Source: Ideonella_A sakaiensis_A (GTDB lineage: Bacteria; Pseudomonadota; Gammaproteobacteria; Burkholderiales; Burkholderiaceae_C). From it: a DNA stretch of 64,000 bases. The notes beneath the pieces are model-generated. The model made no database searches. It saw only the letters and a program-made list of their open reading frames with translations, and was not told the origin of the DNA. Where the stretch lies: contig NZ_CP182947.1 in the NCBI RefSeq assembly GCF_048320135.1, forward strand, positions 3,596,001 to 3,660,000, written 5' to 3'. Shown here one piece after another: positions 8,791 to 16,736 of the stretch (positions within the stretch are counted from its first letter, which is position 1; each line of letters begins with the position of its first letter). A program made the translations under genes and the position numbers.

Positions 8791-9174
8791 ATGCCGATCT
8801 ACGCCTACCGCTGCGCGACCTGCGGTCACGCGAAAGACGTGCTGCAGAAGGTCTCCGACCCTGTGCTCAGCACCTGCCCGGCCTGTGGAGCCGAGACCTT
8901 CAGCAAACAGGTCACCGCCGCCGGCTTCCAGTTGAAGGGTTCCGGCTGGTATGTGACCGATTTCCGCGGCGACAACGCCAGCAAGAAATCAGCCAACAAC
9001 GGCGAAGCCGATGCTGTCGGCACGCCAAAGGGCGATGGCAAGACCGACAGCGCCGCGCCGACCAAAGCGACCGGCGAATCGTCGCCGTCCGCGACGCCGG
9101 CGCCCGCAGCGGCACCGGCCGCGGCACCTGCCGGCCCATCCGCGCCCGCGTCGCCGCCGGCTGCGAAGAGCTGA
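8791..9174 (+). CDS. FmdB-type zinc ribbon protein
   Basis: A 127-residue protein. The first 60 residues are a FmdB/CxxC_CXXC_SSSS zinc ribbon: M-P-I-Y-A-Y-R-C, cysteine pairs Cys8/Cys11 and Cys29/Cys32, and the conserved F-Q-L-K-G-S-G-W-Y-V-T-D-F. The rest is a low-complexity Ala/Pro/Ser/Lys tail of no clear fold. The family is usually called a putative regulatory protein, but no target is established. The ATG at 8791 is chosen because the domain begins there. Confidence 0.88.
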   Translation: MPIYAYRCATCGHAKDVLQKVSDPVLSTCPACGAETFSKQVTAAGFQLKGSGWYVTDFRGDNASKKSANNGEADAVGTPKGDGKTDSAAPTKATGESSPSATPAPAAAPAAAPAGPSAPASPPAAKS

Positions 9175-9205
9175 ACCGCGCCCGTCGTTCCACAGGAAGC
9201 CAGCC

Positions 9206-9856
9206 GTGAAGAAATACCTGATCGCCGGACTGCTGGTCTGGCTGCCGCTGGCGGTCACGATCTGGGTGCTGCACGCTGCGCTCGGGCTGCTCGACGGCGT
9301 GTTCGGCTTTGTCGTCACGACTTCGCAGGCGATGCTGCCGGAATCCGCGCACATGCCGCTCGAGTCGCTGCGGCGCATTCCCGGACTCGGCGTGCTGGTG
9401 ATGTTGTCCGGCCTGCTGCTGACCGGCGTCTTTGCCACCAACATCGTCGGCCAGTGGTCGCTGCGCAAGGGGGCCTGGGCGCTGCGCCGGATCCCGATCG
9501 TCAAGTCGATCTACAGCTCGGTCAAGCAGGTCTCGGACACGCTGTTCTCGAGCAGCGGCAACGCCTTCCGCGAGGCGGTGCTGGTGCAGTATCCGCGCCA
9601 GGGCCTGTGGACGATCGCCTTCGTCACCGGCCGGCCGGGCGGCGAGGCCGGCCAGTATCTGCAGGACGACTACTTGAGCCTGTACGTGCCGACGACGCCG
9701 AACCCGACCTCCGGATTTTTTCTGATGGTGCGCCGGGTCGAGGTGATCGAACTGAAGATGAGTGTCGACGAAGCCCTGAAATACATCATTTCGATGGGTG
9801 TCGTCGCGCCGCCGCCTGGCAGCGCCGTATTGACGCCCGCGCCGATCCGAAATTGA
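9206..9856 (+). CDS. DUF502 membrane protein
   Basis: A 216-residue inner-membrane protein of the DUF502 family. It has two N-terminal membrane segments (about residues 4-23 and 55-77), the conserved I-P-I-V-K-S-I-Y-S-S-V-K-Q motif between them and the soluble part, and a P-T-T-P-N-P-T-S-G-F motif later. The start is a GTG with an AGGAAG ribosome-binding site a few bases upstream; no ATG fits. It follows the FmdB gene by 31 bases and precedes aspS, an order common in betaproteobacteria. Function unknown. Confidence 0.85.
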   Translation: MKKYLIAGLLVWLPLAVTIWVLHAALGLLDGVFGFVVTTSQAMLPESAHMPLESLRRIPGLGVLVMLSGLLLTGVFATNIVGQWSLRKGAWALRRIPIVKSIYSSVKQVSDTLFSSSGNAFREAVLVQYPRQGLWTIAFVTGRPGGEAGQYLQDDYLSLYVPTTPNPTSGFFLMVRRVEVIELKMSVDEALKYIISMGVVAPPPGSAVLTPAPIRN

Positions 9857-9995
9857 CGCAGTCGGCCGCGCGGCAAGCGGCCGGCTGTCCGTCGCGGGCC
9901 GTTCCGGGCCCGTCTGCCGAATCCGACATCAGCGGTGGCTGCCGCGCTGCCCCAGCAGCGGCGCCGCCCCAGCGAATCCAAACTGGAGTGAAAGA

Positions 9996-11789
9996 ATGAG
10001 AACAACGTATTGCGGCCTGGTCAGCGAGGCGCTGATGGGACAGACCGTGACGCTGATGGGCTGGGCTCATCGCCGGCGTGACCATGGCGGCGTGATCTTC
10101 ATCGACCTGCGCGACCGCGAAGGTGTCGTCCAGGTCGTCTGCGATCCGGACCGCGCCGCGACCTTCGAGGTGGCTTCCGACGTCCGCAACGAGTTCTGCC
10201 TGAAGATCGTCGGCAAGGTGCGGGCACGCCCGGCCGGTACCGACAACGCCAACCTGACCAGCGGCAAGGTCGAGGTGCTGTGCCATGAACTCGAGGTGCT
10301 GAACCCGAGCGTGACGCCGCCGTTCCAGCTCGACGACGACAACCTGTCGGAAACGACGCGACTGACCCACCGCGTGCTCGATCTGCGCCGCCCGGCGATG
10401 CAGAAGAACCTGATGCTGCGTTACCGCGTCGCGATGGAGGTGCGCAAGTTCCTCGACGAACTCGGCTTCGTCGACATCGAAACGCCGATGCTGACGAAGA
10501 GCACGCCCGAAGGCGCGCGTGACTATCTGGTGCCGAGCCGCGTCAACGAAGGCCAGTTCTTCGCGCTGCCGCAAAGCCCGCAGTTGTTCAAGCAGCTGCT
10601 GATGGTGTCCGGCTTCGACCGCTACTACCAGATCACCAAGTGTTTCCGCGACGAGGACCTGCGCGCCGACCGCCAGCCCGAATTCACGCAGATCGACATC
10701 GAGACCTCGTTCCTGACCGAGGAGGAGATCCGCGACATGTTCGAGGACATGATCCGCAAAGTCTTCAAGTCGACGATCGGCGTCGATCTGCCGGCCTACC
10801 CGGTGATGAAATATTCGGATGCGATGCATCGCTACGGCTCCGACAAGCCGGATCTGCGCGTCAAGCTCGAATTCACCGAGCTGACCGACGTGATGGTCGA
10901 TGTCGATTTCAAGGTCTTCAGCGCACCGGCTGCGGCCAAGGGCGGACGCGTTGCGGCGCTGTGCATTCCGCAGGGCGGCGAGATGAGCCGCGGCGAGATC
11001 GATGCCTATACCGAGTTCGTCAAGATCTACGGTGCCAAGGGTCTGGCCTGGATCAAGGTCAACGACATCGACAAGGGCCGTGAAGGCCTGCAGAGCCCGA
11101 TCGTCAAGAACCTGCACGACCGCGCACTGACCGAGGTGCTGCAGCGCAGCGGCGCGAAGTCGGGCGACCTGATCTTTTTTGCCGCCGACAAGGAAAAGAT
11201 CGTCAACGACGCGCTCGGCGCATTGCGCGTCAAGATCGGCCACAGCGAATTCGGCCGTGCCCGCGGCCTGTTCGACGATGTGTGGGCACCGCTGTGGGTG
11301 GTCGATTTTCCGATGTTCGAATACGACGAGGAAGCGCAGCGCTGGAACGCGGTGCACCATCCGTTCACTGCGCCGAAGGATGGCCATGAGGATCTGATGG
11401 ACTCGGACCCCGGCGCCTGCATCTCGAAGGCCTACGACATGGTGCTGAACGGCTGGGAACTCGGCGGCGGCTCGGTCCGTATCCACCGCGCCGACGTGCA
11501 GAGCAAGGTCTTCAACGCGCTGAAGATCGGCCCGGAAGAAGCCAAACTCAAGTTCGGCTTCCTGCTCGATGCGCTGCAATACGGCGCGCCGCCGCACGGC
11601 GGCCTGGCATTCGGTCTCGACCGTATCGTCACGATGATGGCCAAGGCCGAAAGCATCCGCGACGTGATTGCCTTCCCGAAAACCCAGCGTGCGCAGTGCC
11701 TGCTGACCCATGCGCCGAGCTCGGTCGACGACAAGCAACTGCGCGAACTGCACATCAGGCTGCGCAACCCGGTGGCTGCGGCCGGCTGA
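9996..11789 (+). CDS. aspS: aspartate--tRNA(Asp/Asn) ligase
   Basis: Class IIb aminoacyl-tRNA synthetase, 597 residues, the bacterial length with the GAD insertion domain. It has the N-terminal anticodon-binding OB fold (H-R-R-R-D-H-G-G around residues 25-32), the Q-S-P-Q loop, motif 2 F-R-D-E-D-L-R-A-D-R-Q-P-E-F-T-Q and motif 3 G-G-L-A-F-G-L-D-R. Position 30 is His, the residue reported for non-discriminating AspRS that also charges tRNA(Asn), where discriminating enzymes such as that of E. coli have Leu; so it probably works with GatCAB. A GGAG ribosome-binding site precedes the ATG. Confidence 0.96.
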   Translation: MRTTYCGLVSEALMGQTVTLMGWAHRRRDHGGVIFIDLRDREGVVQVVCDPDRAATFEVASDVRNEFCLKIVGKVRARPAGTDNANLTSGKVEVLCHELEVLNPSVTPPFQLDDDNLSETTRLTHRVLDLRRPAMQKNLMLRYRVAMEVRKFLDELGFVDIETPMLTKSTPEGARDYLVPSRVNEGQFFALPQSPQLFKQLLMVSGFDRYYQITKCFRDEDLRADRQPEFTQIDIETSFLTEEEIRDMFEDMIRKVFKSTIGVDLPAYPVMKYSDAMHRYGSDKPDLRVKLEFTELTDVMVDVDFKVFSAPAAAKGGRVAALCIPQGGEMSRGEIDAYTEFVKIYGAKGLAWIKVNDIDKGREGLQSPIVKNLHDRALTEVLQRSGAKSGDLIFFAADKEKIVNDALGALRVKIGHSEFGRARGLFDDVWAPLWVVDFPMFEYDEEAQRWNAVHHPFTAPKDGHEDLMDSDPGACISKAYDMVLNGWELGGGSVRIHRADVQSKVFNALKIGPEEAKLKFGFLLDALQYGAPPHGGLAFGLDRIVTMMAKAESIRDVIAFPKTQRAQCLLTHAPSSVDDKQLRELHIRLRNPVAAAG

Positions 11790-11840
11790 GGCCTCGTGAC
11801 CCGGGCCGATTGCGACAGCTGTCGGCCTTGAGCCGAGATC

Positions 11841-11893
11841 GGCACCTCGCCTGCGCTGACTTTGTGAGAGGGGCTTCTGCCCCGATTCGGGCT
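11841..11893 (+). repeat. REP-like element, left copy
   Basis: A 53-base element beginning GGCACCTCGCC and containing the imperfect palindrome core GGGGCTTCTGCCCC, then GATTCGGGCT. A second copy, inverted and about 85-90% identical, is at 12311-12364. The core resembles the REP sequences mobilised by RAYT transposases in gamma- and betaproteobacteria. No RAYT gene is in this window. Confidence 0.7.
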
Positions 11894-12310
11894 GGTGGAA
11901 TAAGCCTGGGTCGCATTCGACGACCGAGCGGCGCGGCAGGCGGCACCCGGTCGTGGCTCATGATGCGGCGGTCCTCGCTGGCGCTCGGACTGCGCTGCGA
12001 TGCTCGGTCCAGGGTCGCGCGGCGGAACTCGCTACGTTCGCTGCGCTCACTGCGCTCGGACAACCGCCGCGAGCATGTTTGTTGATGCTCGCTGCGCTCG
12101 CCGACCCTGGCCCTGCGCTTCTCGCCGCCGCATAAATCGCCCCGCCCGGGCACCGCCTGCCGCGCAGTGACGCGGTTGAACTTCGCCGAAATCCTTGGTG
12201 CTGCCGCAAAGGCGTGGGCGGGTGGCTGCTGGCAAGCATCTAAGCGCCAGTGGCCGACCGACCGCGCCTTTGCTCTCGCCTCTGTGCCTGCCGATTCGCA
12301 GTCGTGCAAG
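11894..12310. other. non-coding palindromic island between aspS and nudB
   Basis: About 420 bases without a convincing gene, lying between two inverted REP-like copies. It holds a perfect dyad GCGAGCAT-8-ATGCTCGC centred at 12080, an outer inverted pair CCAGGGTCG (12009-12017) and CGACCCTGG (12102-12110), and many CGCTGCGCTCG-type words on the left arm, so the whole island is roughly palindromic. Short open frames exist on both strands, but none has a ribosome-binding site or protein-like composition. It is probably a REP composite or miniature element. Confidence 0.6.
12069..12092. repeat. perfect 8-base dyad at the centre of the island
   Basis: GCGAGCAT, 8-base loop GTTTGTTG, ATGCTCGC. The dyad lies near the midpoint between the two flanking REP-like copies. 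Confidence 0.75.
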
Positions 12311-12364
12311 AGCCCGAATCGGGGCTGAAGCCCCTCCCACAAAAGTCAGCACAGGCAAGGTGCC
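12311..12364 (-). repeat. REP-like element, right copy (inverted)
   Basis: Read on the minus strand this is GGCACCTTGCC, then TGTGGGAGGGG and the palindrome core GGGGCTTCAGCCCC, then GATTCGGGCT, matching the left copy at 11841-11893 apart from a few substitutions and one extra T. It ends 47 bases before the nudB start. No target-site duplication is visible outside the two copies. Confidence 0.7.
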
Positions 12365-12411
12365 GCTGTCTGCTCCCGGCTGCCTTCTGCCATTCAAGGC
12401 AAGATAGCGGA

Positions 12412-12897
12412 ATGTCCGAGCCGTCCGAACCACTGATCCGCCGTTTCAAGATTCCCGAAAGCGTGCTGGTCGTGATCCATGACGAGCAGTTGCAGGTGCT
12501 GCTGATGGAGCGCAGCGACCACCCCGGGTTCTGGCAGAGTGTCACCGGCTCGAAAGACACCGCCGAGGAGGATCTTGCGGTCACGGCGCAGCGCGAGGTC
12601 GAGGAAGAGACCGGGATCGTGATCGGCTCGCCGGAAGTGCCGTGGTCGGCGCTGCGCGACTGGCAGCTGGCCAATGTCTACGAAATCTATCCGGTCTGGC
12701 GGCACCGTTATGCTGACGGAGTGCTGCACAACACCGAACATGTCTTCGGGCTGCGTGTGCCGCATGGCATTCCGGTGCGGCTGGCGCCACGCGAGCATCT
12801 GGACTTCGTCTGGCTGCCGTGGCGCGAGGCGGCCGACCGCTGCTTCTCGCCATCGAATGCGGAGGCGATACTGCAGCTTCCGAGATTTTCCGACTGA
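12412..12897 (+). CDS. nudB: dihydroneopterin triphosphate diphosphatase (Nudix)
   Basis: Nudix hydrolase releasing pyrophosphate from dihydroneopterin triphosphate in folate synthesis. The 161-residue product carries a full Nudix box beginning G-S-K-D-T-A-E-E and ending R-E-V-E-E-E-T-G-I, preceded by the NudB-typical F-W-Q-S-V-T-G-S. Position after aspS and before an EEP protein is a known betaproteobacterial order. The start at 12412 excludes an upstream in-frame extension that runs into the REP-like repeat. Substrate is inferred from family and context. Confidence 0.88.
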   Translation: MSEPSEPLIRRFKIPESVLVVIHDEQLQVLLMERSDHPGFWQSVTGSKDTAEEDLAVTAQREVEEETGIVIGSPEVPWSALRDWQLANVYEIYPVWRHRYADGVLHNTEHVFGLRVPHGIPVRLAPREHLDFVWLPWREAADRCFSPSNAEAILQLPRFSD

Positions 12898-12902
12898 TTC
12901 CG

Positions 12903-13688
12903 ATGCGACCGCTGCCAACGACGTTGCAAGGTGAACACCACGGCCTGCGGGTGGCGACCTACAACATCCACAAGGGTGTGCGCGGGGTCGGCCCGCGCAA
13001 GCGGCTGGAGATTCACAACCTCGGCCTCGGCATCGAGGCGCTCGACGCCGACCTCGTCTTCCTGCAGGAGGTGCGCAGTTTCCACCACGGCGAGGCGAAG
13101 CGCTTCGCCCGCACCTCGTTCGGCTGGCCTGAACTGGCGCAGGCGGAGTTCCTGGCGCCCGAGGGTTATTCGGTCGCCTATAGAACCAATGCGGTGACGC
13201 GATACGGTGAACACGGCAATGCGCTGCTGTCGCGCTGGCCGCTCGGCGACATCGGCCATCACGACGTCTCCGATCACCGCTTCGAGCAACGAGGCCTGCT
13301 GCATGTGCCGGTGCAGTGGGGCGGTGGCGTGTTGCATGCGGTGGTCGCGCACCTCGGGCTGACCCATTCGACGCGGGTGCGCCAGGTGCGGCGCATCGCC
13401 GAGTTCATCGAAAATTCGGTACCACGCGGCGAGCCGCTGGTGCTGGCCGGTGACTTCAACGACTGGGGCGAAAAACTCGACGAACCGATGCGCGCGATGG
13501 GTCTGTGTCGCGCCTCGTCGACCGGCAAGCTGGCAAACCTGACCTTCCCGTCGAGGGTGCCGCTGTTTTCGCTCGACCGGATCTATACGCGGGGTTTTGC
13601 CTGCAACCTGAGTTTTGTCCCGCGCGGCAAGACCTGGGCGCGGATGTCGGATCACCTGCCGCTGGTTGCCGAACTGTTGCCGGAATGA
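12903..13688 (+). CDS. endonuclease/exonuclease/phosphatase family protein (YbhP-like)
   Basis: A 261-residue EEP-fold protein with the family's metal and catalytic motifs: T-Y-N-I-H-K-G near residue 20, Q-E-V in the second strand, G-D-F-N-D-W and the terminal S-D-H-L-P-L. It starts 5 bases after the nudB stop and is followed by clsB, matching the ybhP-clsB pairing of E. coli. Such partners of cardiolipin synthase may act on a phospholipid or phosphoinositide-like substrate, but this is not shown; a DNA-repair role is less likely from context. Confidence 0.85.
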   Translation: MRPLPTTLQGEHHGLRVATYNIHKGVRGVGPRKRLEIHNLGLGIEALDADLVFLQEVRSFHHGEAKRFARTSFGWPELAQAEFLAPEGYSVAYRTNAVTRYGEHGNALLSRWPLGDIGHHDVSDHRFEQRGLLHVPVQWGGGVLHAVVAHLGLTHSTRVRQVRRIAEFIENSVPRGEPLVLAGDFNDWGEKLDEPMRAMGLCRASSTGKLANLTFPSRVPLFSLDRIYTRGFACNLSFVPRGKTWARMSDHLPLVAELLPE

Positions 13689-13763
13689 CGACGTCGCGCG
13701 ACGCTGCCCGCCGCACCTGCTGCGCCACCGACAGCTGCCGCGCAACGCCAGGGCGCCGCTGAG

Positions 13764-15092
13764 ATGGCCGACAACGCCGACGCCGGATCCGCGATCCCGA
13801 CCGCCGAAGCGCCGCTGCCGTTCGAGGTGCCGTGGTCGACGCTGCCGCGGCCGGTCTTCACCGGCGGCAACACCGTCAACCTGCTGGAAGGCGGCGATCA
13901 GCTGTTCCCGGCGATGCACGAGGCCATCGCCAACGCGCGCCACGAGATCTGGCTGGCCACCTACATCTTTCACGACGATGTCGCAGGCCTGGCGCTGATC
14001 GATGCGCTGGAGGCTGCCGACCGCCGCGGCGTGCGCGTGCGCATCGTCGTCGACGGGTTCGGCTCGAAGGCCGCGCTGCCGTTGCTGCGCACGCGGATGA
14101 CCGGGCACTCCGGCCCCGGTATCGCGCTCGCGGTATTCCGCCCGATGCATCGCTGGTGGACCTGGCTGCAGCCCGGCCAGTTGCGCCGGCTGCACCAGAA
14201 ACTGTGTGTCGTCGACGGCGAAGTCGCCTTCGTCGGCGGCATCAACATCATCGACGACCGCAATGACCTGCGCCACGGCCTCAGCGAGTTGCCGCGGCTC
14301 GACTATGCGGTCGAATTGCGCGGCCCGGTCGTCGTGCCGGTCGAGCAGGCGGCGCGGGCTTTATGGACCCGGGCCTGGCTCGGTGGCGATTTCCGCGACG
14401 AACTGCGTGCCTTGGCGCGCAGCAGCCAGCCGTTGCTGCGGCTGCGGCGGCTGATCAGGCTGCTGCGCATGCCGCGTGGCGCCGGACTGCGCACATCGAC
14501 GCTTGCCAACGAGCCGGTCGAGGCGGCCTTCGTGCTGCGCGACAACCTGCGCCAGCGGCGGACGATCGAGCGCAGCTACATCTCCGCGTTGCGCAATGCG
14601 CGCGAGCGCATCGATCTGATCTCGCCCTATTTTTATCCCGGCTCGGTATTCCGCCGCACCTTGCGCGATGCGGCAAAACGCGGCGTCAAGGTGCGGGTGC
14701 TGTTCCAGGGCAAGCTCGACTACCGGATTGCCGGCCTGGCCGCGCAGGCGCTGTACGACGAATTGCTCGCCAACGGCGTGCGTGTCTACGAATATATGCC
14801 GGCATTCCTGCACGCTAAGATCGCGATCGTCGACGATGAATGGGCCACCGTTGGCAGTTCGAACATCGACCCGCTGTCGCTGTTGCTGAACCTGGAAGCC
14901 AACGTGATCATCCGCGACCGCGGCTTCGCCGCCGAACTCGCAGAACGTTTCGAAGCCGCCCTGGCCGATTCGCGCGAGATCGACCCGAAGACCGGCCGCA
15001 GTTCAGGCATTTTTCCGGTGCTGCGCCGGGCACTGGTGGCCTGGATGGCGCACGTCTATCTGCGCATCGGCGGGGCCACTGGAAGGTATTGA
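13764..15092 (+). CDS. clsB: cardiolipin synthase ClsB (phospholipase D family)
   Basis: Phospholipase-D superfamily transferase making cardiolipin at the inner membrane. The 442-residue product has two H-x-K-x-x-x-x-D motifs: His144/Lys146/Asp151 followed by G-G-I-N, and His350/Lys352/Asp357 followed by G-S-S-N. There is no N-terminal membrane pair, which fits ClsB rather than ClsA. A preceding EEP gene supports ClsB. A 100-base gap separates it from the exonuclease gene. Confidence 0.92.
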   Translation: MADNADAGSAIPTAEAPLPFEVPWSTLPRPVFTGGNTVNLLEGGDQLFPAMHEAIANARHEIWLATYIFHDDVAGLALIDALEAADRRGVRVRIVVDGFGSKAALPLLRTRMTGHSGPGIALAVFRPMHRWWTWLQPGQLRRLHQKLCVVDGEVAFVGGINIIDDRNDLRHGLSELPRLDYAVELRGPVVVPVEQAARALWTRAWLGGDFRDELRALARSSQPLLRLRRLIRLLRMPRGAGLRTSTLANEPVEAAFVLRDNLRQRRTIERSYISALRNARERIDLISPYFYPGSVFRRTLRDAAKRGVKVRVLFQGKLDYRIAGLAAQALYDELLANGVRVYEYMPAFLHAKIAIVDDEWATVGSSNIDPLSLLLNLEANVIIRDRGFAAELAERFEAALADSREIDPKTGRSSGIFPVLRRALVAWMAHVYLRIGGATGRY

Positions 15093-15193
15093 CCGCCCTG
15101 GGGGTGCGCCATGGGTGGTCCATCGGCAGCGGTCCCGCAGGGGCTTTCCGATGCCCCGGATCGAGGCGCACCGCCCGCGGTAGAGTCGCCGCG

Positions 15194-16282
15194 ATGACTG
15201 ATCAGGGCGATCTGGTGGTGCTGCGGCCGGAGGGGCTTTATTGTCCGGCCGGCGATTTCTACATCGATCCGTGGCGGCCGGTCGGGCGCGCGGTGATCAC
15301 GCATGCCCATGCCGACCATGCACGCGTCGGCCACACCAGTTATCTGGCCGCCGCACCGGGCGCCGACGTGCTGCGCTCACGGCTCGGCGCGATCGACCTG
15401 CAGGCGCTGCCATACGGGCAGACGGTTAAGCACCAGGGCGTCACGCTGAGCCTGCATCCGGCAGGGCACGTGCTCGGCTCGGCACAGTTGCGGATCGAGC
15501 ACCGCGGCCGGGTCTGGGTGGCTTCGGGCGACTATTTCGTCAGCGGCGCCGACGGCGACGATGGCGGGCGCAACCCGACCTGCGACGCTTTCGAGCCGGT
15601 GCGCTGCGATTGCTTCATCACCGAAAGCACCTTTGGCCTGCCGATCTACCGCTGGCGGCGGCAGGCAGAAATCTTCGCCGAGATCAACGCTTGGTGGGCG
15701 GCCAATGCCGCTGCCGGCCGCAGCAGCCTGCTGCTCGCCTACAGCTTTGGCAAGGCGCAGCGGCTGCTTGCCGGTGTCGATCCGGCGATCGGTCCGCTGG
15801 TGGTGCACGGTGCGGTCGCGCCGCTGAACGACGCCTACCGCCGTTCCGGTGTGATGTTGCCGCCGACGCGAACGCTCGACGAGGTCGAGCAAGGCGACTT
15901 GCGGCGCGCGCTGGTGATCGCGCCGCCGGCGGTGCACGGCAGCCGATGGGCGCGGCGGCTGGTCGACCCCAGCGACGCCTTTGCCAGCGGCTGGATGCAG
16001 TTGCGTGGTGCGCGCCGCCGCCGCGGCGTCGACCGCGGTTTCGTGCTGTCGGATCATGCCGACTGGCCCGGTCTGCAGCAGTCGATCCGTGCCACCGGCG
16101 CCGAACGCGTGATCGTGACCCACGGCTACGAGGCGGTGATGGTCCGCTGGCTGCGTCAGCAGGGCCTGCAGGCCGGCAGTTTCGAAACCCGCTACGGCGA
16201 CGAGGAAGCCGATGATGCGGCGGCCACAGCGGCGGTCGAGGCGCCTGCCGATATCGTGCCGGGCGCTGCGGCCGGCGGGTAA
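15194..16282 (+). CDS. ligase-associated DNA exonuclease (metallo-beta-lactamase fold)
   Basis: A 362-residue metallo-beta-lactamase/beta-CASP protein of the ligase-associated exonuclease family. The zinc motif H-A-H-A-D-H is at residues 37-42, followed by H-P-A-G-H-V-L-G-S-A and a G-D-Y strand; the late S-D-H-A-D-W and T-H-G-Y motifs belong to the beta-CASP part. Family members are found with an ATP-dependent DNA ligase, an Lhr-type helicase and a metallophosphoesterase as a DNA repair set. Here the ligase is two genes downstream, after a universal stress protein; the helicase and phosphoesterase are absent from this window. Confidence 0.88.
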   Translation: MTDQGDLVVLRPEGLYCPAGDFYIDPWRPVGRAVITHAHADHARVGHTSYLAAAPGADVLRSRLGAIDLQALPYGQTVKHQGVTLSLHPAGHVLGSAQLRIEHRGRVWVASGDYFVSGADGDDGGRNPTCDAFEPVRCDCFITESTFGLPIYRWRRQAEIFAEINAWWAANAAAGRSSLLLAYSFGKAQRLLAGVDPAIGPLVVHGAVAPLNDAYRRSGVMLPPTRTLDEVEQGDLRRALVIAPPAVHGSRWARRLVDPSDAFASGWMQLRGARRRRGVDRGFVLSDHADWPGLQQSIRATGAERVIVTHGYEAVMVRWLRQQGLQAGSFETRYGDEEADDAAATAAVEAPADIVPGAAAGG

Positions 16283-16313
16283 GCTCGGCCTATCGTTTCA
16301 ACAAGGGCTTGCC

Positions 16314-16736
16314 ATGAAAATCCTGCTGCCTGTCGATGGTTCGGCCGATTCGCTGGCCGCGGTGCGCCATGCCTTGTTCCAGCGCACGTCGGGGCTCGAA
16401 TCGAGCTTCGTGCTGGCCAATGTGCAGGTGCCGCCGTCGCTGTATGAAATCGTCGTTGCCCACGATGCCGAAGTGTTGTCCGATGTGCGGCGCGAAGCCG
16501 GCGAGGACCTGCTGACGGCCGCCGAGCAACTGCTCGAGGCGGCCGGCGCGAGCTGGGAAGCCGAAGTCGTCGGCGGCGACCCTGGTCACCTGCTGGTCGA
16601 CCTGGTCGAGAACTATGGCTGCGATGCGGTGGTGATGGGTTGCGGCGCCGGTCGGCCCGGTGCGGTCGCGGCCGCGCTGCTTGCCCATTCGCCGGTGCCG
16701 GTGACGCTTGTCCGGGAGCTTGCGGACGACAATTGA
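16314..16736 (+). CDS. universal stress protein (UspA family)
   Basis: A 140-residue single-domain USP: M-K-I-L-L-P-V-D-G-S at the start, the D-L-V-E-N-Y-G-C-D-A-V-V-M-G strand and the P-V-P-V-T-L-V ending. The usual ATP loop G-x2-G-x9-G-S/T appears only as a shortened G-C-G-A-G-R-P-G, so ATP binding may be lost. It lies between the ligase-associated exonuclease and the DNA ligase, and its stop shares one base with the ligase start (TGATG), so it is in the same operon. Role in the repair operon is unknown. Confidence 0.85.
   Translation: MKILLPVDGSADSLAAVRHALFQRTSGLESSFVLANVQVPPSLYEIVVAHDAEVLSDVRREAGEDLLTAAEQLLEAAGASWEAEVVGGDPGHLLVDLVENYGCDAVVMGCGAGRPGAVAAALLAHSPVPVTLVRELADDN

Noticed and set aside
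11950..12140. Short open frames (about 60 residues) inside the palindromic island
   Set aside because: No ribosome-binding site, repeated Ala/Leu words mirroring the CGCTGCGCTCG repeats, and similar frames on both strands.
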